DNA of 64,000 bases from Dyadobacter psychrophilus (lineage in GTDB: Bacteria > Bacteroidota > Bacteroidia > Cytophagales > Spirosomataceae), in contig NZ_FUZA01000001.1 of the NCBI RefSeq assembly GCF_900167945.1, forward strand, positions 1,178,001 to 1,242,000, given 5' to 3'. Shown in pieces: positions 14,513-24,215 of the stretch (position 1 is the first letter of the stretch; each line of letters starts with the position of its first letter). The notes beneath the pieces were generated by a model. That model was not told the origin of the DNA, did not search any database, and saw only the letters and a program-made list of their open reading frames with translations. A program made the position numbers and the translations under genes.

Positions 14513-16930
14513 CTACTCACTTTTCAACGTTTTCACGGGATCAAGCAATGCTGCCCGAATGGCCTGATAACTTACGGTAAGTAATGTAATCAACAGTGCA
14601 CCGACGCCCGTGCCTGCGAATATCCACCAGGACACTTCAGTTCGGTAAGCGTATTTCACCAGCCATTCCTGCATGGCATACCAGGCAATGGGCGTGGCAA
14701 TTACGGCGGCAATGATCACCAGCTGAACAAAATCCTGGGACAACATTTGCCAGAGGTTCCGGACGGATGCGCCCAAAACTTTGCGGATCCCAATTTCCTT
14801 GGTCCGTTGCTCAGCTACAAACGATGCCAGTCCGAAAAGGCCCAGGCACGAAATGAAAATGGCGAGAGAGGCGAAGAAACCGGCCAGCTTTCCCATCCGC
14901 TCTTCGGAACGGAATTTGGCATCGTACTCCTGGTCGGCAAATTTGTATTCAAAAGGCACAGTGGGTGTGAGTTTCCGAAACACCGCTTCGATTTCGGGTA
15001 ATGCTGCACTGGCCTTTACCTGATCATTGAGCCTTATATTTATCCAGTTAGGTTCGCCAAATAGAAAAAAAACGCTGGGCGCTACTTTTTGGAACGGAGA
15101 TTCCATCACCATATCTTTTACAACGCCCAAAATCCTGAAATTCTTTTTAATATCATTCGTCATCCAATGACTTTGCCAGCTTACCGTCTCACCCACGGGC
15201 TGCTTGAAACCGAGTAACTTCGCAGCAGTTTCGTTGATGACAAATCCGGCGGAATCAGATGCCAGATTACTGGAAAAATTACGGCCCGCTAGAAACTTCC
15301 AGTTCACCACATCCGCATACTCCGGCGAGACAGTGAGTGTGCTGAAACCAGGCGGATTTTCCATCGTCATGCCTTTCCAACTGAAACCTCCGTTCTGCGA
15401 CCAGACATCCGTAACCGGACTTTGCGACAGAGCAACATTTTCCACAACGCCCGTCCGCTTCAGTTCAGCGCTGATGAGCTCCGACTTTTTATAAAAATCA
15501 TCTGACTTCATTTCCACCATCAGCAAGCCATCGCGCGAATATCCTACCGGACGGTTCTTGGCAAAATTGACCTGACTATAAATAATGATCGTGCAAATTA
15601 CGAGCGCGATGGAAACAGTGAACTGCATAACGACCAGCACTTTACGGGGCAAGGAAGCGAAACGTCCAACCTGAATAATGCTTCCTTTCAAAACCTTCAC
15701 GGGTTGGAAAGAGGTGAGATACAATGCGGGATAACTTCCCGACAAAATGCCTGTAATGAGAATAAACGCGATGCTGGTAAGCCAGAAATACAGATTGGTT
15801 GCAGGGACACTCATTTGCTTGGCAGACAGATCATTGAACCACGGCAGGGACAGATCTAATAACAGCATCGCAATAGCAAATGCCAGCAATACGACGAGGA
15901 ATGATTCAGTAAAGAACTGCCCGATCAACTGTAAGCGCAACGATCCGATTGCCTTACGGATGCCCACTTCCTTGGCCCGCTTTTCGGACCGCGCTGTACT
16001 CAGGTTCATGAAGTTAATGCAGGCCAGTAAGAGGACAAAAAAGCCGATCACTCCCACGAGCCACACATATTGCACCGGCCCGGAATCCACCTGCCCGTTT
16101 TTGAAGTTAGAATAAAGATGCCAGTCGCTCATCGGATGTACCCACATTTGCGGATTGGTCGCGGCCTCGTTTTTCATGTTGTCCAGATGCCTGATCGCAT
16201 TTAATTCCGAATCTTTGATCGCCGACGAAGCCTTCGCAAAATCGATATCTGGCTTAACCTCCACGAAAATTGTCAATGCATGGTTATCCCATTGTTTTTC
16301 ACGCATATATTGATTCCTGGCAACAAAATAATCCCAGCTTCCGAAAAACTGAACATCGTAAAATTGCGAATTTTTCGGAAAATCGGCATAGATGCCTGAC
16401 ACTTTCAAATGTAGATCCGAGTTAACCGTAACCACCTGATTCATTGGATCGCTCTTACCAAAAAGGGCTTTCGCCGCAGACGCCGACAACATGATGGATT
16501 GCTGATCCTGTAAGCTGGCCCACGACCCGCGAAGCATTTCCAGCGACAACATTTCTGGACCTTCGGGCGCAATGAACTGACCTTTTCTATTCAGTTTTTT
16601 CTCCCCTACTGTCAGAATGCTTTCGCTCGTATGCGTGGATGGTACGATGTGCTTGAAACTCTCGCTATAATTGGTTTTCAGCTCCTGAATGAAGGGATAA
16701 GGAACCGATTTTGACGTTTGCAATTCACCGCCAAACACCTGATCAACTACGATCATCCCGATCCGGTCGTAGTTTTTATGATTCTTATTGAATGATAACT
16801 CGTCATAGATCCAGAGTCCGGCGAGCATGGAAACTGCCATGCCAATGGCTAACCCTCCAATGTTGATAACCGAGTAACCTTTACTTTTCAGCAGGTTCCT
16901 GCGTGCGATTTTAAGATAGTTTCTGAGCAT
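14513..16930 (-). CDS. FtsX/MacB-like permease 2
   Basis: The 805-aa protein is the last of the 6->5->4->3->2 unit and begins 11 nt after permease 3 stops. It pairs with permease 11: both have DELSFNK-HKNYDR after TM1, a first coupling helix ending in IGSLR, SxWHLYSxFKxG before TM2, a KxRPVGY segment after TM5, and KDMVM in place of the usual KDFHF in the second periplasmic domain. Its C-terminus is DPVKTLKSE, with D instead of the common N. Second coupling helix: TKEIGIRKVLGAS. Confidence 0.95.
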   Translation of the reverse strand: MLRNYLKIARRNLLKSKGYSVINIGGLAIGMAVSMLAGLWIYDELSFNKNHKNYDRIGMIVVDQVFGGELQTSKSVPYPFIQELKTNYSESFKHIVPSTHTSESILTVGEKKLNRKGQFIAPEGPEMLSLEMLRGSWASLQDQQSIMLSASAAKALFGKSDPMNQVVTVNSDLHLKVSGIYADFPKNSQFYDVQFFGSWDYFVARNQYMREKQWDNHALTIFVEVKPDIDFAKASSAIKDSELNAIRHLDNMKNEAATNPQMWVHPMSDWHLYSNFKNGQVDSGPVQYVWLVGVIGFFVLLLACINFMNLSTARSEKRAKEVGIRKAIGSLRLQLIGQFFTESFLVVLLAFAIAMLLLDLSLPWFNDLSAKQMSVPATNLYFWLTSIAFILITGILSGSYPALYLTSFQPVKVLKGSIIQVGRFASLPRKVLVVMQFTVSIALVICTIIIYSQVNFAKNRPVGYSRDGLLMVEMKSDDFYKKSELISAELKRTGVVENVALSQSPVTDVWSQNGGFSWKGMTMENPPGFSTLTVSPEYADVVNWKFLAGRNFSSNLASDSAGFVINETAAKLLGFKQPVGETVSWQSHWMTNDIKKNFRILGVVKDMVMESPFQKVAPSVFFLFGEPNWINIRLNDQVKASAALPEIEAVFRKLTPTVPFEYKFADQEYDAKFRSEERMGKLAGFFASLAIFISCLGLFGLASFVAEQRTKEIGIRKVLGASVRNLWQMLSQDFVQLVIIAAVIATPIAWYAMQEWLVKYAYRTEVSWWIFAGTGVGALLITLLTVSYQAIRAALLDPVKTLKSE

Positions 16931-16941
16931 GGCTTTTGTTT

Positions 16942-19362
16942 TTACTCACTTTTCAATGTTTTTACCGGATTCGTTAAGGCGGCTTTGATGCTTTGAAAAC
17001 TAATGGTAACAAATGCAACCAAAATCGCCGCTATGCCTGCGATCACAAAGATCTGCCAGGAAACAATGGTCTTGAAAGCGAAATTTTCCAGCCACTTATT
17101 CATCGCCCACCAGGAAATCGGCGTGGCGATCACGATGGCAATAAAGACCAGTTTCAGAAAATCGCCGGAGAACAATCCCGTAATGCTCGCTACCGAAGCG
17201 CCCAAAACTTTGCGGATGCCAATTTCCTTAGTGCGTTGCTCGGCGGTGAAAGTGGCCAGGCCAAATAATCCGAGGCATGCGATGACGACGCCGATGAATG
17301 AAAAATAGCGTACAAGATTGGATGTCCGTTCCTCCTTTTCGTAGTTTTTCTGAAAATCACTGTCCAGGAAGGAATATTCAAAAGGTGAACCGGGATTTAT
17401 TTTTTTCCACGCTTGCCCTATTTTCCCGATCAAAGCGCCATAATTGCCGCCCTGCACATCCACGATCAGATAAGTATTTGTGGAGCTAAAAAAGGGAGAG
17501 ACAGTCAACGCAAGTGGCTTGATCTCTTGCTGCAAAGACTCAAAATGATAATCCTTAACGACGCCAATAATCGTCATGGTAATTTTCCGGTCATTAAAAT
17601 CGGAATAAATCTTCTTCCCTACCGCATTATCCATATTGTAGCCGAGCTTTTTAATGGCAACTTCATTCAGGATTAATGCATTGGAATCGGCTGTAAATTG
17701 GTTGGAAAAGCCTCTGCCTTGCAGCAATTGAATGCCCAGTGTTTTGATATAATCATTATCAATGTTGGCAAAACTAACGTCCACATTTTCTTTCATTGTC
17801 TTACCCTCGGCGTAAAAAAGCATGTCCAAAACATTCTCGATGCCTGGATACGTGGAGCCGACAGCGGACGATCTGACTTGCGGAATGTTGGCAATCTCAT
17901 TTTTGAAAGTCCTGTAATTTTGACCTGCTTCGGTCGTCTGCAAAGGCAGGATCAACTTCTGGCTTTTGCTGAAACCCAGGTTTTGGTTACGCATATATTC
18001 CATCTGCTGGCTGATCAAAATCGCACCGAGGATTAGTACGATGGAAACCGTGAATTGGAAAACTACGAGTCCTTTTCGTACAAAAACGGCCGAAATATTG
18101 TTTTTAAATCTCCCTTTCAAAGTCGCGATCGGAGAAAAAGAAGATAGATAAAAAGCCGGGTAAAAACCTGCCAGCAGGCCCGTTATAATGGTCAAAGCAA
18201 ACAAGTAGCCGTAGATCTCGGGATGTTGCAGTAAGGTTAATGTCTTATTCGTCAGCTGATTAAATAATGGCAAAAGCAATTTGAGAAACGGCAGCGAGAT
18301 CAAAAGCGCCAACATGCTCAGCAGCAGTGATTCCCATAAAAACTGGCCTACCAGCGAACTCCTTGCCGCACCCACCACTTTTTTCACTCCCACTTCCTTG
18401 GCACGCTTTTCACTTCTGGCCGTGCTCAGGTTCATGAAGTTAATGCAGGCGATCAGCAACAGAAACGCTGCCACCGATCCAAAAATGTAGAGGTATTTGA
18501 CATTTCCGTTTGGCGCTACTTCAAAATCAAAATTCGAATAAAGATAGATATCGGTTAATGGCTGAATAAAAAGCTTTTTTGAAATCTGCATCACCTTGAA
18601 ATCCGCTGCGCCATTCCTCTTTAAAAATGCACCCAGCTTTCCTTCGAGCGCAGCCGCCTGATCTGCATCTTTCAGTTTGAAATAAGTATGAAAAATATTG
18701 TTAGACGCCCAGTTTGTTTGCCCGCGTGCCCATTGGCCTACATCGCTGTTGTTCATGGAAAGCAGCATATTGGCCGGAATGTGTGACTTGTGGCCGTTAT
18801 TCCGGAGTACACCTTTAACAGTATACGCAGTAACGGCGAATGGAAGGTTAACATTAATCACCTTATCCACAGGATTTACATTGCCAAACATCTTGCTTGC
18901 AATATCCTCCGTTATAATGATCGAATTAGGCTGGTTCAATGCCGTTTTCTGATCACCATATTTAAAATCATACGTGAAAATCTGAAAGAAAGTTGAATCG
19001 ACATAATAGCCATTGGTCTCATAAAACTGCTTTTCGCCCGTTTGATTTTTTAACAGGAATTTATCGATACCCGGCATTCTCAGTAGCCTGGTGACCTGCT
19101 CCACTTCTGGAAAATCGCGCTTTAAACCAGCTGCCAATGGCCCCGGAGCTGCAACCCACTTTTCGCCCTGCACATCCGACGCGACCCGAAAAATCCGCTC
19201 ACGGTCCACATGATGCTTATCATAGCTGATCTCATCCAGCACATATAATGTGATGAGCGTGCAGGTAGTGATGCCGATGGCTAGCCCAAATACATTAATG
19301 GTGCTATAAACCTTGTTTTTCAACAGGCTTCGCCAAGCGATTTTCAAATAGTTTCGTATCAT
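16942..19362 (-). CDS. FtsX/MacB-like permease 3
   Basis: The 806-aa protein begins 12 nt after permease 4 stops. It resembles permease 14: both share YET-G--VDSTFF-[VI]FTY in the first periplasmic domain and a GxKSHIxAN segment followed by SNN[IM]F. The first coupling helix is AKEVGVKKVVGA, with K in place of the usual R; the second is canonical (TKEIGIRKVLGAS). The second periplasmic domain keeps GVVKDYHFESL. A 26-bp stretch around the first coupling region (18425-18450) is identical to permease 2 (15999-16024). Confidence 0.95.
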   Translation of the reverse strand: MIRNYLKIAWRSLLKNKVYSTINVFGLAIGITTCTLITLYVLDEISYDKHHVDRERIFRVASDVQGEKWVAAPGPLAAGLKRDFPEVEQVTRLLRMPGIDKFLLKNQTGEKQFYETNGYYVDSTFFQIFTYDFKYGDQKTALNQPNSIIITEDIASKMFGNVNPVDKVINVNLPFAVTAYTVKGVLRNNGHKSHIPANMLLSMNNSDVGQWARGQTNWASNNIFHTYFKLKDADQAAALEGKLGAFLKRNGAADFKVMQISKKLFIQPLTDIYLYSNFDFEVAPNGNVKYLYIFGSVAAFLLLIACINFMNLSTARSEKRAKEVGVKKVVGAARSSLVGQFLWESLLLSMLALLISLPFLKLLLPLFNQLTNKTLTLLQHPEIYGYLFALTIITGLLAGFYPAFYLSSFSPIATLKGRFKNNISAVFVRKGLVVFQFTVSIVLILGAILISQQMEYMRNQNLGFSKSQKLILPLQTTEAGQNYRTFKNEIANIPQVRSSAVGSTYPGIENVLDMLFYAEGKTMKENVDVSFANIDNDYIKTLGIQLLQGRGFSNQFTADSNALILNEVAIKKLGYNMDNAVGKKIYSDFNDRKITMTIIGVVKDYHFESLQQEIKPLALTVSPFFSSTNTYLIVDVQGGNYGALIGKIGQAWKKINPGSPFEYSFLDSDFQKNYEKEERTSNLVRYFSFIGVVIACLGLFGLATFTAEQRTKEIGIRKVLGASVASITGLFSGDFLKLVFIAIVIATPISWWAMNKWLENFAFKTIVSWQIFVIAGIAAILVAFVTISFQSIKAALTNPVKTLKSE

Positions 19363-19374
19363 AAGATTGTGGTT

Positions 19375-21753
19375 TTACTCGCTTTTCAAACTCTTTACCG
19401 GATCCATAACAGCGGCCTTAATAGCCTGATATCCAACCGTAACCAATGCTAATGTGCAGATAGAAACCGCAGAAATCAGAAATACATTAATCCCGATCTC
19501 CGCATGATAGGCAAACCCCTGCAGCCAGCGGTTCATAGCCCAGCCAATCAGCGGGAAAGCAATGATCATCGCGATCATGACCAGTTTGAGGAAATCGACG
19601 GAAAGCAACATGGTAACGTCTTGTATGGTCGCGCCCACTACTTTCCTGATCCCGATTTCCTTCTGTCGCCGCTGTGCGGTGAAAGCGGCAAGCCCGAACA
19701 ATCCGAGGCATGAGATCAGGATCGCAAGTCCCGCAAAATATTGAGATAAAATGCCAATGCGCTGCTCTGATGCGTATAGTGCATTGTAATTCTCATCCAA
19801 AAACTGATATTCAAATACATTGCCTTTGTGGAAGTCAGCAAATGTTTGCTTAACCCGCGCAATCGTCTGTGTTTCGGTTCCGGCCTGCATTTTTACCATA
19901 ATGTTAGGCATTACCGGGTAAGTCTGGAAAAAGCATGGCTTCACTTTTTCGTACAGCGACTCAAAATTAAAATCTTTGACAACTCCCACGATCTGTCGTT
20001 TCTGATCCCAGAACTTCACCGTCTTCCCAACCGGATCTTTGAGCCCCATGCTTTTGATAGCCGCCTCATTGAACACGATCTCTTTTTGCGAATTACTGTT
20101 TTGCGAGAAGCTACGACCCTCTTTCAGTTGCATACCCGCTGTTTCAATGAAGTTGTAACCCACTTCCAGGTTGGCGAAATCGACATTTTTTCCAGGCTGT
20201 TTTCCCGGCCATTGCATGTCGGAAATGGCGCCATGGCTGCCTGTCAGGTCGTGATAGTAACTGGATACATTTTTAACTCCCGGCAATTCTTTGAGCTGAC
20301 CTACAAACGCTTCGGAACGTTTCAAACTCGCCGAGTCCATGCTCATTGGAATTTCAAAATGGATAATGTTATCGCGGCTGTAACCCAGATTTTTGGCCTG
20401 AATAAATTTGATCTGCCGGTAAACGACCAGCACGGAAACGATAAAAATAACCGAGATCGTGAATTGAAATACAACCAGCCCTTTCCTCAGCCAAAGTTCG
20501 CTGACAGAGGTTTTGAATGCGCCTTTCAGAACCGAAATTGTATTGAAACCCGATAAATAAAAGGCCGGATAACTGCCTGCAATAAGTCCGGTTACCAATG
20601 TGATAACCAGCGCCGAGGCAACCATTTTTATATCAAAATCCAGTATAATATTCTTGCCGGTAACCTGGTTGAACTGAGGCAATAGTAAGAAAACCAGCGC
20701 GATAGCGACAAACAATGCTAAAAATGCCATCATTACCGATTCGCCGAGATATTGCGCCACCAATGATCCCCGCTTCGCGCCAATCGCCTTCTTAATACCC
20801 ACTTCCTTCATCCTGCCTGATGCCTTAGCGGTGGACAAATTCATAAAATTAATGCAGGCAATAATGAGAATAAATAATGCTATGATAGAGAAAAGCCGAA
20901 CATAAGTAATTCTGCCACCGGCCTGAACGCCGTTTTCGAAATGTCCATGCAGATATTTATCCGAAAACTTGACTGCCAGCAAAGTAATGTCAGTGCCTTT
21001 GTCCTTTGTAGTGAGAAATGCCTTGATCTTGGTATTAAACCCCTCACTGTCTGCCTCTTGCCTTAAAATTACATAGGTGTTCGGATCGCTGTTGGACCAG
21101 GATTTCATGCCCTCCCGCTTTGCCACATACAGATCAAAATTGAAAAGCAGGTCGAAATGCTCAGTCGCGTTTGCAGGATTCTCTTTGAAAATCAGGCCAA
21201 TGTTGTACATGCCACCAAACTCGCCATGTTCCCATTTTATCGTTTTACCAATAATATTATCGGTCGTATGAAACAGTTTCAGTGCCAAAGCATACGAAAT
21301 GCCTACGGTCTGATTGTCCCTGAAAAGACTTTTAGCGTCGCCGTCAATGACCGGGCAGCTGAACACATTGAAATAATCTCTTCCTACAAACTGCCCACCG
21401 GCTTTCAGGTGTGTATCATTAAAAGTGACGGTTCCTTTATCCGAAAACCAGGACGCAGGAAGGACCGTTACCGCATTTTCGACCTCAGGGAACTCCGCAG
21501 CCAGGGAAGTAGCGAGCGGGCCGGCGGTGTGTTGAATCGTTTTAATGCCGTCCTCACTCTTATGGTTCGCCATGATCTGATACATCCGGTCGTCCTTTTC
21601 GTTGTATTTGTCGACATGCAGCTCGTCGTTTACCCAAAGATAAATGAGCAATGTGCAGGCCAGTCCGGTAGAAAGCCCGATCAGGTTGAGCAATGTAAAC
21701 TGGCGTTCCTTCAAAAGGTTTCGCCAGGCGATTTTCAAATAGTTCTTGATCAT
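19375..21753 (-). CDS. FtsX/MacB-like permease 4
   Basis: The 792-aa protein begins 30 nt after permease 5 stops. Its closest relative in the window is permease 18: both have GGRI-YVRLF leading into TM2, a W-PGK motif in the second periplasmic domain, and similar short linker sequences. The first coupling helix is MKEVGIKKAIGAKR, unusual for having M before KEVG and K for R. The second is QKEIGIRKVVGAT, preceded by TAQRR instead of the common TAEQR. C-terminus DPVKSLKSE. Confidence 0.95.
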   Translation of the reverse strand: MIKNYLKIAWRNLLKERQFTLLNLIGLSTGLACTLLIYLWVNDELHVDKYNEKDDRMYQIMANHKSEDGIKTIQHTAGPLATSLAAEFPEVENAVTVLPASWFSDKGTVTFNDTHLKAGGQFVGRDYFNVFSCPVIDGDAKSLFRDNQTVGISYALALKLFHTTDNIIGKTIKWEHGEFGGMYNIGLIFKENPANATEHFDLLFNFDLYVAKREGMKSWSNSDPNTYVILRQEADSEGFNTKIKAFLTTKDKGTDITLLAVKFSDKYLHGHFENGVQAGGRITYVRLFSIIALFILIIACINFMNLSTAKASGRMKEVGIKKAIGAKRGSLVAQYLGESVMMAFLALFVAIALVFLLLPQFNQVTGKNIILDFDIKMVASALVITLVTGLIAGSYPAFYLSGFNTISVLKGAFKTSVSELWLRKGLVVFQFTISVIFIVSVLVVYRQIKFIQAKNLGYSRDNIIHFEIPMSMDSASLKRSEAFVGQLKELPGVKNVSSYYHDLTGSHGAISDMQWPGKQPGKNVDFANLEVGYNFIETAGMQLKEGRSFSQNSNSQKEIVFNEAAIKSMGLKDPVGKTVKFWDQKRQIVGVVKDFNFESLYEKVKPCFFQTYPVMPNIMVKMQAGTETQTIARVKQTFADFHKGNVFEYQFLDENYNALYASEQRIGILSQYFAGLAILISCLGLFGLAAFTAQRRQKEIGIRKVVGATIQDVTMLLSVDFLKLVMIAMIIAFPLIGWAMNRWLQGFAYHAEIGINVFLISAVSICTLALVTVGYQAIKAAVMDPVKSLKSE

Positions 21754-21783
21754 AGCAAACCCGTTTATGAGTGATTTACTTCT

Positions 21784-24162
21784 TTATCTCAGCGTTTTCA
21801 CAGGATTCGCAAGCGCGGCCTTAACGGAATGGTAACCAACTGTCAGAAAAGCAATGAGGATTGCCAAAACCGCGGAAAGAGCAAAAATCCACCATTCGAT
21901 GTCAATCCTGTATGCAAAATCCTGCAACCATTTGTTCATAAAATAATAGGAAACCGGGCTGGCTATAATGATCGCAAGAACAACAAGCCGCAGAAAATCC
22001 ATGGATAATAAAGTGGTTATACCCGCAATGGAAGCGCCCAAAACTTTACGAATGCCGATTTCTTTGGTGCGTTGTTCAATGGAAAACAATGCTAGGCCAA
22101 ACAACCCTAAGCAAGACAGGAATACGGAAAGAAGCGAAAACATAGACGTCAGATTAGAGGCCAGCTCTTCCCTTTTGTAAAATCCGGCAATCTCTTCGTC
22201 GTAAAAACTATATTGGAACACATATTCGGGAAATTGTTTCTGCCAAACCTTCATAATGTCCGGAATCGTGGAAGCGCTAAGATTTTGCAGCTTGATTCCT
22301 GCGCTGCGGTAATGTCTTTTGGAAGCATAAATAATAGTTGGCTCAATGTTGGAATAAAGATCTGCATTATTGAAGTCGGACAGCACACCAACAATCACGC
22401 CAGATTTGTTATCCATATCCCCAACTACCAAACGTTTATTCAGCGCTTCCTCAGGCGATTTTAATCCCAACGCCTTGACTAACTTACTATTAACGAGCAA
22501 TTCACTGAGCGTATCAGACTGAGTGGGATTGCGACCGGCAATGAGTTTCAGCCCGTAAGTGGCCACATAATGGTTATCCGCAACCCTGGACCTGGCCACA
22601 AACTTTTCCCAATCACGGTTTTCAAATTTAATGCTGCCACCGTTTCCTGCCTGTGAAGACGGTGGATTTCGGAAAAATGAAATGCTCGAAACTTCTTTAA
22701 TCCTCGGAATCTCATTGCTAAGCGCAGTTATTTTCGCTGTTTCTGTTTCCGGCAGTGCTACATGCAAAATCAGGTCCTTATTTAAGCCTAAGTCCTTATT
22801 TTTCAAATATCTGGATTGGAGGATGATCACCATGGAAACGGCAATCAAAACAAATGAAATGCTAAACTGCGCGACTACAAGGCCTTTTCTGACGGAAAAT
22901 GAACCTCGTTCATTTTCGGCTGACAGTCCCTTGATCGCACGAACCGGATTCAAATTGGAAATAATCAAAGCAGGATAAATTCCGGCCACACAGACAACGA
23001 AGAACAACAGTAAAACACTGAATGCGAGCAGACTATAATCGGCAAAAAGATTAACATCTAAATTAACTTCCAGCCAGTTACTGATCATCGGGATCAGTAT
23101 TTTGGAAAGAATTATAGAAAAAACGAATGATATAATGCTGAATAAGGCAGCTTCGTGAATGAAAAGCCAGAAAACCTGCAACTGCGACACGCCAAGCACT
23201 TTTCTGATCCCTACTTCCTTACTTCTTTTAAAAGATTGCGCGGTTGAAATGTTGATAAAATTGAAACACGCGATGAGTATCAAAAGCAAACCAACCGTTG
23301 CGAGCATTACAATCGTGTAATATTTGATCTTACCGCCATAGCTGATGTTGAAATGGATATCTGAAAGCGGCTGCAAATGATAGTGGAACACATTGCTGTC
23401 AGCGCCATGGATCTTTTTCGCAAATCCGATCATTTGCTTTTCCAGTGCATCTTTGTCCTCCGCCGAGCGCAAACTGATGAATGTTTCCCGGTTGCTGTCG
23501 ATCCAGCCCCAGTCTTCATAACCATACTCGGGGACCAACTTTTTCAACGTGGGAAGCGAAACGAAAACGTCCTTTTTGAAATCGGTTTGCTCTGGGAAAT
23601 CCTTGATGACTCCTGCAACACTCACATTTTCAACATTGTTAAGCCGGATCAAATGGCCCATCGGATTGGATTTGCCAAAGTATTTCCGGGCATAACGCTC
23701 TGTAATAACAGCCTGATTGGGCAAATTCAGAACAGCAGCATTGCCGGCGACAAATTGGTAGTCAAATATTTTAAAGAACTCCGAATCGGTGAAAGCGGCC
23801 GATAATTTCTCAAAAAACCGCTTAGTATTGTTTGGCTGCTCAATGCTGACCGTCAACTCCCGATCCGCCAGGTAAGCTGCGTGGGCAACATTGGCAAACT
23901 CTTTCCTAAGCGTAGTATGTAAAGGAAAAGCAGACCCTCTCTCATGCTCCACAGAACCGTCTTCCAAATGGAGATCCACCACCATCCGAAAAATTTTGTC
24001 CGCATGCTGATGATGCTTATCAACCCCCAAATGATAAGAAACCAGCTGAAAAATAATGATCGCCCCAGCCATTCCTATGCCCAATCCGGTCATATTAATA
24101 GCCGAGTAAACCTTGTTCTTCACCAAATTCCGCCAGGCAATCCTAAAATAATTTCGAAGCAT
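21784..24162 (-). CDS. FtsX/MacB-like permease 5 (divergent)
   Basis: This 792-aa protein is one of the more divergent members. After TM2 it has FNFINISTAQSFKRSKEVGI, and the coupling helix ends RKVLGVSQ with V where nearly all others have A. The conserved GVVKDFHF of the second periplasmic domain is replaced by GVLSDFNNADL, and AGRxF by AGRNPTQ. The C-terminus stops at NPVKTLR, lacking the final SE. The start is at 24162 (MLRNYFRIAW, which aligns with paralogues); an in-frame ATG at 24177 lies in a short tandem repeat. It has no clear pair in the window. Confidence 0.93.
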   Translation of the reverse strand: MLRNYFRIAWRNLVKNKVYSAINMTGLGIGMAGAIIIFQLVSYHLGVDKHHQHADKIFRMVVDLHLEDGSVEHERGSAFPLHTTLRKEFANVAHAAYLADRELTVSIEQPNNTKRFFEKLSAAFTDSEFFKIFDYQFVAGNAAVLNLPNQAVITERYARKYFGKSNPMGHLIRLNNVENVSVAGVIKDFPEQTDFKKDVFVSLPTLKKLVPEYGYEDWGWIDSNRETFISLRSAEDKDALEKQMIGFAKKIHGADSNVFHYHLQPLSDIHFNISYGGKIKYYTIVMLATVGLLLILIACFNFINISTAQSFKRSKEVGIRKVLGVSQLQVFWLFIHEAALFSIISFVFSIILSKILIPMISNWLEVNLDVNLFADYSLLAFSVLLLFFVVCVAGIYPALIISNLNPVRAIKGLSAENERGSFSVRKGLVVAQFSISFVLIAVSMVIILQSRYLKNKDLGLNKDLILHVALPETETAKITALSNEIPRIKEVSSISFFRNPPSSQAGNGGSIKFENRDWEKFVARSRVADNHYVATYGLKLIAGRNPTQSDTLSELLVNSKLVKALGLKSPEEALNKRLVVGDMDNKSGVIVGVLSDFNNADLYSNIEPTIIYASKRHYRSAGIKLQNLSASTIPDIMKVWQKQFPEYVFQYSFYDEEIAGFYKREELASNLTSMFSLLSVFLSCLGLFGLALFSIEQRTKEIGIRKVLGASIAGITTLLSMDFLRLVVLAIIIASPVSYYFMNKWLQDFAYRIDIEWWIFALSAVLAILIAFLTVGYHSVKAALANPVKTLR

Positions 24163-24172
24163 AAAACATTCA

Positions 24173-24215
24173 GACATTCACTCATTCACTCATTCAAAAT
24201 TGACTCATTCACTCC
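24173..24215. repeat. Short tandem repeat between permeases 6 and 5
   Basis: Imperfect copies of ATTCACTC (GAGTGAAT on the coding strand) occur about five times, beginning in the last codons and stop of permease 6 (AGT GAA TGA) and continuing into the spacer. It may have arisen by replication slippage. Confidence 0.5.

Noticed and set aside
19828-20556. 242-aa plus-strand ORF opposite permease 4, and similar long plus-strand ORFs (59612-60256, 38659-39234)
   Set aside because: They lie wholly inside conserved minus-strand genes, have no recognisable domains and a composition expected of an antisense reading frame.
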